Shown: in pieces, positions 18,360 through 27,527 of the stretch
Layout of the letters: every line of letters starts with the position of its first letter
Numbering within the stretch: position 1 is the stretch's first letter
Source of the DNA: Mucilaginibacter lacusdianchii
GTDB taxonomy: Bacteria; Bacteroidota; Bacteroidia; Sphingobacteriales; Sphingobacteriaceae
Length of the DNA: 64,000 nt
NCBI RefSeq assembly: GCF_009770985.1
Contig: NZ_WSRW01000001.1
Coordinates: forward strand, 1-64,000
Reading direction: 5' to 3'
Notes under the pieces: model-generated
Database searches by the model: none
What the model saw: only the letters and a program-made list of their open reading frames with translations
Told to the model about the DNA's origin: nothing
Program-made: the position numbers and the translations under genes

Positions 18360-21125
18360 ATGGTAACTATAAGAAAAACCATGTTGGCTTGTGCTTTATC
18401 GGCAGCTTTGGCCTTTCCGGTAAGTGCGCAAAAAAAGGCTACTGCAGCCAAAGCAACCCCTGCTCCAGTAAAAATCACTATGGTTGAAGGTATCACCGAA
18501 TACCGTTTAGGTAACGGAATGCGCGTATTGCTTTTTCCAGACCAAACAAAGCAAACGGCAACTGTAAATATTACTTACCTAGTAGGCTCAAAATTTGAAA
18601 ATTATGGCGAAACCGGTATGGCTCACTTACTGGAACACATGGTATTTAAAGGCACGCCTAAACACCGCAACATTCCGCAAGAGTTGAGTGCACATGGTGC
18701 CAACCCTAACGGTACTACCTGGTTAGATCGTACCAATTATTTTGAAACCTTTGCTGCAACCGACGAGAACCTAACCTGGGCGCTTGACCTGGAGGCCGAC
18801 CGTATGGTTAATTCATTTATTGCAAAAACCGAGCTAGATAAAGAGTTTAGCGTGGTACGTAATGAAATGGAATCGGGCGAAAATAGTCCGCAGCGCGTGC
18901 TGAATGAGCGTATACAATCTACCATGTTCTTGTGGCACAATTACGGCAAATCGACCATTGGTAACCGTGCCGATGTGGAGAATGTGCCTATTGACCGCCT
19001 GCAAGCATTTTACCGCAAGTATTATCAGCCCGATAATGCGGTGCTAACAGTAGCGGGTAAATTTGATCCGGCCAAAACGCTTACTTTAATTAATCAAAAA
19101 TTTGGTACTATCCCCCGCCCTGCTCGTGTACTGCCGGCTGTCTATACAGTTGAGCCCACTCAGGATGGTGAACGCACCGTTACTTTACGCCGCGTGGGCG
19201 ATGTACAAGTAGCAGAAACCGGCTATCACGTACCATCCGGCCCGCATCCTGATACCCAACCGTTAAATGTTTTAATTGGTTTATTAACCGATCAGCCGTC
19301 AGGCCGTTTGTATAAAAAACTAATTGAAGCTAAAAAGGCGACCAGTGTGTTTGGCTACGATTATGAAACAGCAGATCCAGGTATGGCATTTTTTGGCATA
19401 GAAGTACCTAAAGATAAAAACCTTGACGAAGCCAAAGACATATTGGTTAACACCGTTGAAAGTTTTAGCACCGAAAAACCAACTGCGCAAGAAGTTGAAC
19501 GAATCCGGAACAAGCAGCTGAAAAATATCGAACTGCAGCTAAACTCATCTGAAGATGTAGGCTTAAGCCTGAGCGAATATATAGCGCAAGGAGATTGGAG
19601 ATTGTTATTTTACCAGCGCGACCAGCTAAAAAATGTAACGCCGGGCGATGTGGTACGCGTTGCTGATAAATATTTTAAGCCATCTAACCGTACACTAGGT
19701 GTTTTTATTCCGACCGAAAAACCAGACCGTGCCGAGGTACCTAAAACACCCGATCTGGCAGCTATGCTAAAAGGCTACACCGGTTCGCAAACCATTGCGC
19801 AGGGCGAAGCATTTGACGCTAGTGCAGCCAATATTCAAAAACGTTTGGTAACCGCACAAACTGGTGGTGTTAAAATGAATTTGTTAACTAAGCAAACCCG
19901 AGGTGAAGCTGTAGTGGCTTCGATGGCATTCCGCTTTGGCAGCATTCAATCCTTGCAAAACAAAGGCACTGTTGCTGGCTTAACAGCTGCTATGCTCAAC
20001 AAAGGCACCAAAAACAAAACCCGCCAGCAAATACAGGATGAGCTTGACCGCCTGAAAGCCCGTGTAGGTTTTGGCGGCGCAGCCAATACTTTAAATGTTA
20101 ATATTGAAACTACTAAAGCCAATTTCCCGGCCGTATTAAAGTTAGTAGATGAAATTTTGAAGGAAGCCACCTTCCCTGGAGATGAACTGGATAAATTAAA
20201 ACAACAACGCATTGCCGGTTTAGAGCAGCAACGCAGTGAACCCACCAACATTGCTGTACTCGAATTACAGCGTTACCTTAATCCTTATGCCAAAACTGAC
20301 CCACGATATCAGGGCACTATTGATGAATCAATAGAAATGACCAAGGCTGTAAGCGAAGGTGATGTAAAAAGCTACTATAAAGATTTTTACGGCGCTTCTA
20401 ACGCTACCATAACTGTAGTAGGTGACTTTGATGCCAATCAGGTAAAATCATTACTTACCGAAGAATATGGCAGCTGGAAAAGCCCACAACCATTTGTTCG
20501 TCCGGAAAACGTAGTGAAGGATGTTACCCCTTTAAATAAAAATATCGAAACCCCTGATAAAGCTAATGCATTCTTTTTTGCCATCCAGCCAATTAAGCTA
20601 AGCATGAAAGATCCTGATTATCCGGCGCTGGTAATGGCCGACTATATAATTGGTGGCGGCTTCCTGAATTCGCGCTTAGCTACACGCATTCGTCAAAAAG
20701 AAGGTATCAGCTATGGTGTTGGTTCTGGCTTGAATGCCGGCTACTTTGATCAGAATAGTGGCCAAGCTGTGTACTATGCTATTTATGCACCTGAAAATGC
20801 GCCCCGTTTGGAAACCGCTTTTAAAGAAGAGATAAATAAAGCAGTTAACGAAGGCTTCACAGAGCAAGAAGTTGCAGAGGCCAAAAAGGGATTTTTGCAA
20901 TCACGCCAGGTAGAGTTAGCTCAAGACAATGTATTGGCCGGTACGCTAAACACGTATACTTACTATGGCGAGCCAATTGCATTCTGGCAAAAAATGAATG
21001 ACGCTGTTGCTAAATTAACGCCGCAGCAAATTAATGCCGCCATTAAAAAATACTATGATGTTAACAAAATAAATATCATCAAGGCAGGCGATTTTAACAA
21101 AAAGAAAACTGCCGAAAGCAAGTAA
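18360..21125 (+). CDS. Secreted two-module M16 zinc metallopeptidase (pitrilysin family)
   Basis: 921 residues with a signal peptide ending near VSAQ (about residue 24). The first M16 module holds the active site HLLEH (His89, Glu92, His93), with a third metal ligand Glu169 in NEMESGEN. The second module (about 490-915) is the inactive pair, with GGGFLNSRLATRIRQKEG...YG, the substrate-binding R/Y region. It should degrade peptides in the periplasm. Length and two-module layout are typical for Bacteroidetes M16 proteins. Monocistronic. Confidence 0.95.
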   Translation: MVTIRKTMLACALSAALAFPVSAQKKATAAKATPAPVKITMVEGITEYRLGNGMRVLLFPDQTKQTATVNITYLVGSKFENYGETGMAHLLEHMVFKGTPKHRNIPQELSAHGANPNGTTWLDRTNYFETFAATDENLTWALDLEADRMVNSFIAKTELDKEFSVVRNEMESGENSPQRVLNERIQSTMFLWHNYGKSTIGNRADVENVPIDRLQAFYRKYYQPDNAVLTVAGKFDPAKTLTLINQKFGTIPRPARVLPAVYTVEPTQDGERTVTLRRVGDVQVAETGYHVPSGPHPDTQPLNVLIGLLTDQPSGRLYKKLIEAKKATSVFGYDYETADPGMAFFGIEVPKDKNLDEAKDILVNTVESFSTEKPTAQEVERIRNKQLKNIELQLNSSEDVGLSLSEYIAQGDWRLLFYQRDQLKNVTPGDVVRVADKYFKPSNRTLGVFIPTEKPDRAEVPKTPDLAAMLKGYTGSQTIAQGEAFDASAANIQKRLVTAQTGGVKMNLLTKQTRGEAVVASMAFRFGSIQSLQNKGTVAGLTAAMLNKGTKNKTRQQIQDELDRLKARVGFGGAANTLNVNIETTKANFPAVLKLVDEILKEATFPGDELDKLKQQRIAGLEQQRSEPTNIAVLELQRYLNPYAKTDPRYQGTIDESIEMTKAVSEGDVKSYYKDFYGASNATITVVGDFDANQVKSLLTEEYGSWKSPQPFVRPENVVKDVTPLNKNIETPDKANAFFFAIQPIKLSMKDPDYPALVMADYIIGGGFLNSRLATRIRQKEGISYGVGSGLNAGYFDQNSGQAVYYAIYAPENAPRLETAFKEEINKAVNEGFTEQEVAEAKKGFLQSRQVELAQDNVLAGTLNTYTYYGEPIAFWQKMNDAVAKLTPQQINAAIKKYYDVNKINIIKAGDFNKKKTAESK

Positions 21126-21145
21126 TCACTTACTGCCTATAGCAC

Positions 21146-21178
21146 AAACCCCATACCGTAAGGCTATGGGGTTTTGTA
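21146..21178 (+). terminator. Terminator of the M16 peptidase gene
   Basis: The AAACCCCATA / TATGGGGTTT stem has a 9-base loop and is followed by TGTATTTTT; it starts 20 bp after the stop. Confidence 0.8.
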
Positions 21179-21278
21179 TTTTTAAGGCTTGTATATGCTG
21201 TTACTCGATTTGAATGCTTGGCATAAACAATTGGCAATATGAGAATTAATTAGTTAAATTTGATAAAACCGATTGTAT

Positions 21279-22388
21279 ATGAATCCATTACATCTCTTCT
21301 CCCGCCGCAAGTTTATCCGCACAATATCAACCGTTGCCGGTGCTTTAGCATGGGGACCTTCAATATCGGCACTAGCAGCTTGCTCACAAAAGCCGGGTAA
21401 TAAGTTGGGAATTGCTTTAGTGGGCTTGGGTGGATATAGCAAAGGGCAACTTGCCCCTGCCCTGCAGCAAACCGAACATTGCTACCTGGCAGGCTTGGTA
21501 AGCGGTTCGCCCCAAAAAGCAAAAGATTGGGCTAAACAATACAACGTTCCCGAAAAAAACATCTACAACTATCAGAACTTTGATGAGATTAAAAACAACC
21601 CGGATATAGATATTGTGTATGTGGTACTCCCGGTTGCCATGCATAAAGAATACACTATAAGGGCAGCACAGGCCAGCAAGCATGTAATTTGCGAAAAGCC
21701 TATGGCACTTAATGCACACGATTGCCAGGAGATGATAGACGCTTGTAAAAAAGCTAACAAAATGCTTTCTATAGGCTACCGTCTGCATTTCGATCCCCGC
21801 CATCAGGAAGTGATGCGTTTAGGACAAAAAGAGGAGTTAGGCAAACTTACTGCCTTTGAGGCGGCCAATGGTTTTACCTGGGGTAATAATACCACCTGGC
21901 GGTTAAAAAAAGCATTAGCTGGCGGCGGCAGCTTAATGGACATGGGCGTTTATACGATACAAGCAGCACGTTACACCTTCGGCAAAGAACCTATAGCAGT
22001 AACAGCCCGTCAGGAAAAAACCCGTCCGGCTATTTTCAGTGAAGTAGATGAAACGGTATATTTTGATTTGGAGTTTCCGGGCGGTGTAATCGCTCACTGC
22101 AAAAGTAGCTATAATAACAACTGGAGTAGCATGAAAGCTACGGCAGAGCGTGGCACTTTTGAATTAGCGCCCGCCTATGGTTACGACGGCCTGCAGGGCA
22201 AAGTAAATCAAAAGCCTATGCCCTTTCCGCCCATCAACCAGCAGGCTGCTCAAATGGACGACTTTGCCCAATGCGTAGCTTTAAACAAACTTACACGTGT
22301 AGCCGGCGACGAAGGATTTAAAGACATGAAAGTAATTGACGCTATATACCGAAGTTTAGATAATAACGGAAGAAGAGAAACAATATAA
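21279..22388 (+). CDS. Tat-exported Gfo/Idh/MocA family oxidoreductase
   Basis: I chose ATG 21279 (369 residues); a TTG two codons upstream is possible. The N-terminus carries a twin-arginine signal SRRKFIRTIS, a hydrophobic stretch and a lipobox-like ALAAC, so the protein may be a Tat-secreted lipoprotein. The NAD(P)-binding Rossmann part has GIALVGLGGYSKGQ and the family motif EKPMA (VICEKPMALN). The C-terminal domain has GGGSLMDMGVYTIQAARY. Members oxidise or reduce sugars, often in glycan breakdown; glycoside hydrolase activity of the GH109 type exists in relatives, so the substrate is open. Confidence 0.9.
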   Translation: MNPLHLFSRRKFIRTISTVAGALAWGPSISALAACSQKPGNKLGIALVGLGGYSKGQLAPALQQTEHCYLAGLVSGSPQKAKDWAKQYNVPEKNIYNYQNFDEIKNNPDIDIVYVVLPVAMHKEYTIRAAQASKHVICEKPMALNAHDCQEMIDACKKANKMLSIGYRLHFDPRHQEVMRLGQKEELGKLTAFEAANGFTWGNNTTWRLKKALAGGGSLMDMGVYTIQAARYTFGKEPIAVTARQEKTRPAIFSEVDETVYFDLEFPGGVIAHCKSSYNNNWSSMKATAERGTFELAPAYGYDGLQGKVNQKPMPFPPINQQAAQMDDFAQCVALNKLTRVAGDEGFKDMKVIDAIYRSLDNNGRRETI

Positions 22389-22485
22389 TTTCACACAAAT
22401 AACCAGAAAAATACCCATTTTACAACTCGATTGATTCTAAGTTTAAACAATCTTTTATTTTTAGGGTATTTAACCGGCTTTCACA

Positions 22486-23562
22486 ATGTCGTCCCCTAAG
22501 CAACTATCTTCTGACACAATAACTGCGCATTTGCCTAATCAGCATTTAGCCATGAACCATTTACAGATAGGCTATTGGGAGCTGGATTTACAAAGCCGCA
22601 AAATGATTTGTACCGCCCCTTGTAAAACTATTTTTGGGCTAGCGGAAACAGACGAATTTACTTATGAAAAGTTACTATCACTGATACATGATGACGATTT
22701 GCCGCTTATGCAGCAGCAAATTAACAACGTTATTGCACATCAAACTGACAATTATAATACAGAATACCGCATTGAACAATCCAACGGCACTATGCGCTGG
22801 ATTAAGGCCGACGGCTGGATAATATTGGACGATAACAAACTTGCAAGATTGGCAGGAACAATACAAGATATCACCGATCGCAAACTCAGTGATTTGCGTA
22901 AAGAAGAATTACTAAGTATTGTGACCCATGAAATTAATACACCACTTACCGGCATAAAGGGTTACCTGCAATTACTTGAACGCATGTTATCTGCATCCGA
23001 TAACACAAAAGCCAGCCAGGTAATTGAGCGGGCTATTAAATCATCCGAACGGTTAGAAAACATTTTGAGTGATTATTTTAGCCATTATAAAAGCTCAACC
23101 CCGGAAAGACTTGACCGTTTACACGATTTTCGCCTGGATGAACTTATAAAAGAGATAGCCGACAACATTCAAACCATTGCAAGCACACATCAAATTATTA
23201 TCAGAAATATGCCTGAAGTATGGGTACATGGCGACAGGCAAGATTTAGGACAGGTATTGAGCAATTTATTGACAAACGCTATTAAATACTCGCCAGACCA
23301 TGACGCCGTGCATGTAGATTTGCAAATGGATACTAAAAATGCCACAGTATGTATAACCGATTACGGTATGGGTATAGCACAAATTAACTTGGATAAACTT
23401 TTCAACAAGTCATATCGTGTTAACAACTATTCGGCTATCACAGGCAGTGGTATGGGATTATATATTTGCCGTGAAATTATAAACCGACATAAAGGCCGAA
23501 TAGGCGTACAAAGTGTAGAAGGCAAAGGCTCTACGTTTCACTTCACCTTGCCTATCATATAG
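22486..23562 (+). CDS. PAS-domain sensor histidine kinase
   Basis: 358 residues, soluble. A PAS/PAC domain covers about 25-135 (LQIGYWELDL ... GTIQDITDRK). HisKA has the phosphoacceptor His148 in IVTHEINTPLTG, and HATPase_c has the N box NLLTNAIKYS, G1 ITDYGMGI and G2 GSGMGLYI. There is no membrane segment and no receiver domain, and no response regulator lies adjacent, so its partner is elsewhere. It senses a cytoplasmic signal through PAS; the ligand is unknown. Confidence 0.93.
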   Translation: MSSPKQLSSDTITAHLPNQHLAMNHLQIGYWELDLQSRKMICTAPCKTIFGLAETDEFTYEKLLSLIHDDDLPLMQQQINNVIAHQTDNYNTEYRIEQSNGTMRWIKADGWIILDDNKLARLAGTIQDITDRKLSDLRKEELLSIVTHEINTPLTGIKGYLQLLERMLSASDNTKASQVIERAIKSSERLENILSDYFSHYKSSTPERLDRLHDFRLDELIKEIADNIQTIASTHQIIIRNMPEVWVHGDRQDLGQVLSNLLTNAIKYSPDHDAVHVDLQMDTKNATVCITDYGMGIAQINLDKLFNKSYRVNNYSAITGSGMGLYICREIINRHKGRIGVQSVEGKGSTFHFTLPII

Positions 23563-23572
23563 CATTATAAAT

Positions 23573-24025
23573 TTAGCTGGCTATCAGATAAAGTTGTGGC
23601 CTTGAAACAACATGTCCGTAACGCAATTCAACCTTTTTGTAAGCAGCGTTTAACATGTTAAAACATTTTTCTAAAAAAAGTACATCTGTTTCAAACACTG
23701 TAGTGTTATGAATACATTTAAGCTGTTCTATAATCTGTACTTTATATCGTTTCAAAAATGCAACCTCTTCTTTAACTCGCAACTCATCAGAAGGCTGATA
23801 ATCTATTCTAAGGCAGTTATCAGTAACATTGCTCCAAAGCTTTTCATTGCACAGCACTGAAACTAACTTTTTGAAAATGAAGCAAATATTTTTATGAAGA
23901 TAAACTAACTCCAGTTTTAAATACTTACTATCCAGCTGACTTACCAAAGAACTGTACGATTTAAGAATACGGTCACTTTCTGTAGCGTATAATAAGTAGT
24001 GATCAAAAATTGCCTCAGGTAACAT
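23573..24025 (-). CDS. Hypothetical helical protein
   Basis: 150 residues, mostly helical, with several Cys and aromatic residues (VLCNEKLWSNVTDNCLRIDY). No domain is recognised. It converges with the histidine kinase gene, 10 bp between stops, and is separated from the repressor gene by about 125 bp. It might be a regulatory or four-helix-bundle protein, but nothing in the sequence proves it. Confidence 0.5.
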   Translation of the reverse strand: MLPEAIFDHYLLYATESDRILKSYSSLVSQLDSKYLKLELVYLHKNICFIFKKLVSVLCNEKLWSNVTDNCLRIDYQPSDELRVKEEVAFLKRYKVQIIEQLKCIHNTTVFETDVLFLEKCFNMLNAAYKKVELRYGHVVSRPQLYLIAS

Positions 24026-24149
24026 GGTTGTACGGCTGTGTATTTATAAAAATTATGTAATGCCTGTATTAAGGCAAAGTACATACCAAAACAATTCACC
24101 GTTAAACTTTTTAAAAACAAAGCATCATCTTAATCTTAGTACAAATCAA

Positions 24150-24842
24150 TTAATGATTATGTTTTTTGTGAATATCTTTGACTAAGCAAAGCTTCTTTAT
24201 TTCCGATCTTTTAATAACAAAGGGAGCGTATTTAGGCTTACCTGCAACCATTTCGGCGGCATTATCCGAGGTGGCTATTACCTCGTCGTCTTTATCTCCC
24301 GCTAGCAGGCGCTTGTACATGCGGTAATCGCCCCATTCTATATAATACACCTCTCCTGGCAATATCTTTTTGTCATGGATAATTTTAAGTGCTACCCAGC
24401 AACCGTTTTCCAGATAAGGATACATAGAGTGCCCCCATACCGGCAGGGCAAAATCACACTCTTCTATTCCCGGAAAATACATGTATCCAACCGGTTGTGT
24501 ATCATTGATATCATTATACACCTCAACACCGGATGCTGTTGCGCTAACCTCGTACATTGGGATACCTTGGTAAATACGGGATGCTTGAGCAGGAACCGCA
24601 GCTATTTTACCATCAAGAAAATCTTGATACTTTTCTTTAAAAACCCGTAGCTTTTCTGTATCTATATTCTGCCTGCTTTTTATAATTTCTGTAATAGAAC
24701 TTGGCGAATTAAAGCCCAGCACATCAGCCAGCTCTGCATTTCCATAAAATGCCTTCCCTTTTAATTGGTTATACAATATAATAAACTCCAATGTTTCAGG
24801 ACGAACGGTTTTAATTTTAGTGGCTTTAGGATGACTTTGCAT
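24150..24842 (-). CDS. LexA/CI-like transcriptional repressor with S24 peptidase fold
   Basis: 230 residues. An N-terminal HTH-like part (about 15-60, NAELADVLGFNSPSSITEI) resembles XRE-type phage repressors. A C-terminal S24 domain has Ser139 in WGHSMYP and a Lys177 candidate in YRMYKRLL, the Ser/Lys dyad of LexA and CI. The linker reads YEVSATASGVEV, with no canonical Ala-Gly cleavage bond, so self-cleavage is uncertain. It is transcribed away from 25037, with an inverted repeat between them, which suggests autoregulation. It is the only phage-type repressor seen near the phage block that starts 2.6 kb away, and may control it. Confidence 0.82.
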   Translation of the reverse strand: MQSHPKATKIKTVRPETLEFIILYNQLKGKAFYGNAELADVLGFNSPSSITEIIKSRQNIDTEKLRVFKEKYQDFLDGKIAAVPAQASRIYQGIPMYEVSATASGVEVYNDINDTQPVGYMYFPGIEECDFALPVWGHSMYPYLENGCWVALKIIHDKKILPGEVYYIEWGDYRMYKRLLAGDKDDEVIATSDNAAEMVAGKPKYAPFVIKRSEIKKLCLVKDIHKKHNH

Positions 24843-24868
24843 GGCAAAAAATATGTGGATAACTTTTC

Positions 24869-24912
24869 TTGATTATTACACAGAAATTTCTTTATATTTG
24901 TTCTGTAATAAT
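24869..24912 (+). promoter_or_regulatory. Promoter with overlapping inverted-repeat operator
   Basis: TTG at 24869-24871, 21 bp, then TATATTTG at 24893-24900, a full match to the Bacteroidetes -7 box TAnnTTTG. It is flanked by an inverted repeat ATTATTACACAGAA (24872-24885) and TTCTGTAATAAT (24901-24912). A direct repeat ATACAAAG (twice, 24911-24928) follows. The layout fits repression by the adjacent S24 regulator of itself and of the rightward genes. Confidence 0.6.
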
Positions 24913-25036
24913 ACAAAGAAATACAAAGTTTATGAATTATACAAATTTTGTTATCAAGACCTACTTGTATTATTGAGCTTTAAAACTTAAACATCACTAA
25001 TTAATCTTACAATCACCATTCAATTACCTTTTACTT

Positions 25037-25228
25037 ATGCACGTTGCTTACTCGGCCCTAAGACCAACTTCCGAAAATAAACCTGTAACTGCCAGCATAC
25101 AGCATGCTAAATCAAAACACATCAAAAAATTACGGTATAAAGGGTACAAAGCAGCATGCCACAAGTACCAGCAAGAAATTGCGGCTATTCAACAGTACAT
25201 CCCCGACTGGGAACCTAAATTCAGATAA
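25037..25228 (+). CDS. Small basic protein divergent from the repressor
   Basis: 63 residues, Lys/His/Tyr-rich (KHIKKLRYKGYKAACHKYQ), ending PDWEPKFR. It is downstream of the operator-like region and likely controlled by the S24 repressor. No family recognised; the basic composition would allow nucleic-acid binding, which is only a guess. Confidence 0.55.
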   Translation: MHVAYSALRPTSENKPVTASIQHAKSKHIKKLRYKGYKAACHKYQQEIAAIQQYIPDWEPKFR

Positions 25229-25293
25229 TTAATTGATGTGTACTGCCATACTTATGCAGCAAATACAACTTACTATACATTTTACTTATTACA

Positions 25294-25716
25294 ATGATAA
25301 CTCTTAGTCAAAAAATCAGGAATGAGCTGTGGTGGCTCATTATTTCGGTAGATTATACTTACAGCCGCATTGCCGTAGCCGAACACGAGATAAACGGACA
25401 ATGGCTAACTTTGTGGCTGGAAGATAAACACGATTTTAAAAATACGCTCGACGAATGCTTGCGGTTGGATATTCAACTAAAACAATTTGCCAAATTTATC
25501 AGGGCCGGCAATTTGCATTGTTATGAAGGCATGCGTATGCATCCTAAAAAGAAATATCTGTATCAGGCTCAAATTCCAATTAATGAGCCATTGCAATGGT
25601 ATTTAAAAGACGCCAGCCCCATCGAACAATTTTGGACCAGGGATGCATTGTTAAAAAACATATTAACCCAACTTGTTGAATCAGAAACACATAATAGTGT
25701 ACTTAATTCCCACTAA
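25294..25716 (+). CDS. Hypothetical protein following the repressor-controlled gene
   Basis: 140 residues, soluble, Trp-rich (NELWWLIISVDYTYS, NGQWLTLWLEDK). No domain is recognised. It is 65 bp downstream of the 25037 gene in the same direction and may form a small operon with it. It could be part of the repressor's regulon. Confidence 0.5.
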   Translation: MITLSQKIRNELWWLIISVDYTYSRIAVAEHEINGQWLTLWLEDKHDFKNTLDECLRLDIQLKQFAKFIRAGNLHCYEGMRMHPKKKYLYQAQIPINEPLQWYLKDASPIEQFWTRDALLKNILTQLVESETHNSVLNSH

Positions 25717-25818
25717 ACTATGCCAAATATCATTGCAAACATAAGTAATAAATTTTCTTTGTAGAAACTTAGAGTTATATTGAATTGTTAGTCTCTTGAA
25801 ATATTGAACGGAAGAGAT

Positions 25819-26346
25819 ATGGGCAACGGGAATATGTTTATAAAAGGAAACAGGATCTCCAGTATTAGACTTGTTATTGGTAGATTGTTCAGGTATGTAA
25901 TAGTGCTTTTAGCATTTGCAGGAATAAATAGCTGTAGTCAGGAAAGCAGAGATAAAGAAATTAAAGCGGATATTGCCACCAAAACAAAAACTGACTTAAA
26001 CTTTGCAGGCGTTAATTATACAGTTGATAAAGGCGTAGTAACGCTTAGTGGCAACTGTGCCTCAAAAAAATCAAAATCCGAAGCTGAGCAAATTGTTAAA
26101 AGCATTAACATTATTAAAGGCGTCAACAATCAAATTTTAATAGCTCCTGTTGTTATCACCGCTGATCTACCATTGAAGCAGTCAGTAGACAGTATATTAA
26201 AAGACTATCCCGCAGTACAGGCTGATGTAGATCAAAATACTATAGCGCTTACAGGCAAAATTAAACAACAAGACATCAAGCAATTACTACCGGCATTAAA
26301 TAGCTTACATCCAAACAAGATAAACAATCAGCTAATGATTGAATAA
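25819..26346 (+). CDS. BON-domain lipoprotein
   Basis: 175 residues from ATG 25819; an alternative ATG lies at 25834 and a TTG at 25804. An N-terminal hydrophobic segment ends in GINSCSQ, a lipobox-like site. Two BON repeats follow: about 50-110 (VNYTVDKGVVTLSGNC) and 115-175 (VQADVDQNTIALTGKI). BON domains bind phospholipid at the envelope, as in OsmY. The protein is probably an envelope stress or membrane-attached factor. Neighbours are unrelated. Confidence 0.82.
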   Translation: MGNGNMFIKGNRISSIRLVIGRLFRYVIVLLAFAGINSCSQESRDKEIKADIATKTKTDLNFAGVNYTVDKGVVTLSGNCASKKSKSEAEQIVKSINIIKGVNNQILIAPVVITADLPLKQSVDSILKDYPAVQADVDQNTIALTGKIKQQDIKQLLPALNSLHPNKINNQLMIE

Positions 26347-26366
26347 CAAGATACCGTTAGTAACGA

Positions 26367-26882
26367 TTATTGCGCTGCTGATAAACGCTTCTCAAAAGCA
26401 AGGAAGCGCTGGTTCGGTCGATTGTTTAATGCAATTTCTCCAGCCAAATGATACCCAATTTTCATAAAAAGATTTTGCATCGGGCGGTTTAATGTATTGG
26501 TGTCTAAGCGCAGCAAAGTAACGCCTTGCACTTGGGCCACAACCTCGCATTGATGCAGTAAGGCCGCAGCAATGCCCTTGCCTTGATGGTGTGGACTTAC
26601 TGCCAACCTGTGCGCTACAATCGCCGGTTCGGTGATATCCCAACCTGGTACCTGCGCATACTCACCCTCTTGGCTATTGGTTATGGCAATAACGCCAACA
26701 ATACTATTGTCTAAATCGGCCACCCAAAGTTGACTGGCCTCTATGTCCTGAGAAAAAATATCTGGGTTTGGATAAGTAGCATCCCACTGCTGATTACCGG
26801 TAGCTTGCATCAACGGCACAACATCACGGATGAGCTGCATAATGGGTTCAATATCTTCTAACGTAGCCAGGCGTATGTTCAT
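26367..26882 (-). CDS. GNAT family N-acetyltransferase
   Basis: 171 residues from ATG 26882, where the conserved MNIRLATLEDIEPIM begins. A longer form to 26942 would add an unlikely leader. The acetyl-CoA site is AVSPHHQGKGIAAALL, followed by LRLDTNTLNRPMQNLFMKIGY. The substrate is unknown. It faces the BON gene tail to tail, with 20 bp between. Confidence 0.9.
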   Translation of the reverse strand: MNIRLATLEDIEPIMQLIRDVVPLMQATGNQQWDATYPNPDIFSQDIEASQLWVADLDNSIVGVIAITNSQEGEYAQVPGWDITEPAIVAHRLAVSPHHQGKGIAAALLHQCEVVAQVQGVTLLRLDTNTLNRPMQNLFMKIGYHLAGEIALNNRPNQRFLAFEKRLSAAQ

Positions 26883-27021
26883 AGCGTTATTTATTGTTTG
26901 GGCTGCAAGTATACACAACGTTTCAGTTCCGGTTACCACCAAATTTCATTCGACAATATTTTAACCTTATCAACTTTACAACTTTTTGATAAACCAAATG
27001 ACTTCAGTCAACATACGCTTA

Positions 27022-27363
27022 TCAAGCCCTTTCTTTTTGGTCTTGCTCTTTGTTGCCACGGCCTATTTCAACCAGCTCCTCACTTACCTCTTCTTCCTGT
27101 TGCTGGCTGGCATAATTAAGCTTACGGAAACGCCAGATAGCAAAGGCCGGTTCCTGATAACGGTTAATGAGCTTGAAAAATTTAGGAAAATTATGCACTT
27201 CTTCCAACAATATACCGGTAGCAATACCATCATTATCCAGTATCTCGCGAATAGTATACTCTTTGTCTTTGGTGATCCAAATCTCAAAGTCCCGGCGTAT
27301 TTCTTCTATTTTATCCGGGTCAATCTTATCGTTAATGCAAATTACTTTATCTCCGGGTCTCAT
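27022..27363 (-). CDS. Conserved hypothetical protein
   Basis: 113 residues, acidic C-terminus (QQQEEEVSEELVEIGRGNKEQ). The N-terminal half is beta-rich (MRPGDKVICINDK ... WITKDKEYTIREIL). The plus-strand reading frame over the same bases gives a less coherent protein, so I accept the minus strand. It is the last host-like gene before the phage block and is divergent from the small terminase gene. Confidence 0.65.
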   Translation of the reverse strand: MRPGDKVICINDKIDPDKIEEIRRDFEIWITKDKEYTIREILDNDGIATGILLEEVHNFPKFFKLINRYQEPAFAIWRFRKLNYASQQQEEEVSEELVEIGRGNKEQDQKERA

Positions 27364-27459
27364 GCCTGCAAAGTTGAGGATTTGTTATCATTATATTCAA
27401 TATTTGTTGTTATAATTTACAAAAACATTGGTAAAGCCTTACACAAATTGCTAAAAATA

Positions 27460-27491
27460 TTTGCATTTTACAGAAATTAAACTTATCTTTA
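27460..27491 (+). promoter_or_regulatory. Promoter upstream of the terminase genes
   Basis: TTTG (27460-27463), then 20 bp, then TATCTTTA (27484-27491), close to the Bacteroidetes consensus TTG-N20-TAnnTTTG. It lies 36 bp before the small terminase start and probably drives the phage structural operon. Confidence 0.6.
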
Positions 27492-27527
27492 CACTATCAA
27501 TTATGCCAAAAGGCAACCTTATCATAA

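Noticed and set aside
26986..27480. Plus-strand reading frame of 164 codons
   Set aside because: It overlaps 27022-27363 on the minus strand, which gives a more protein-like composition; the plus frame also runs into the phage promoter region.
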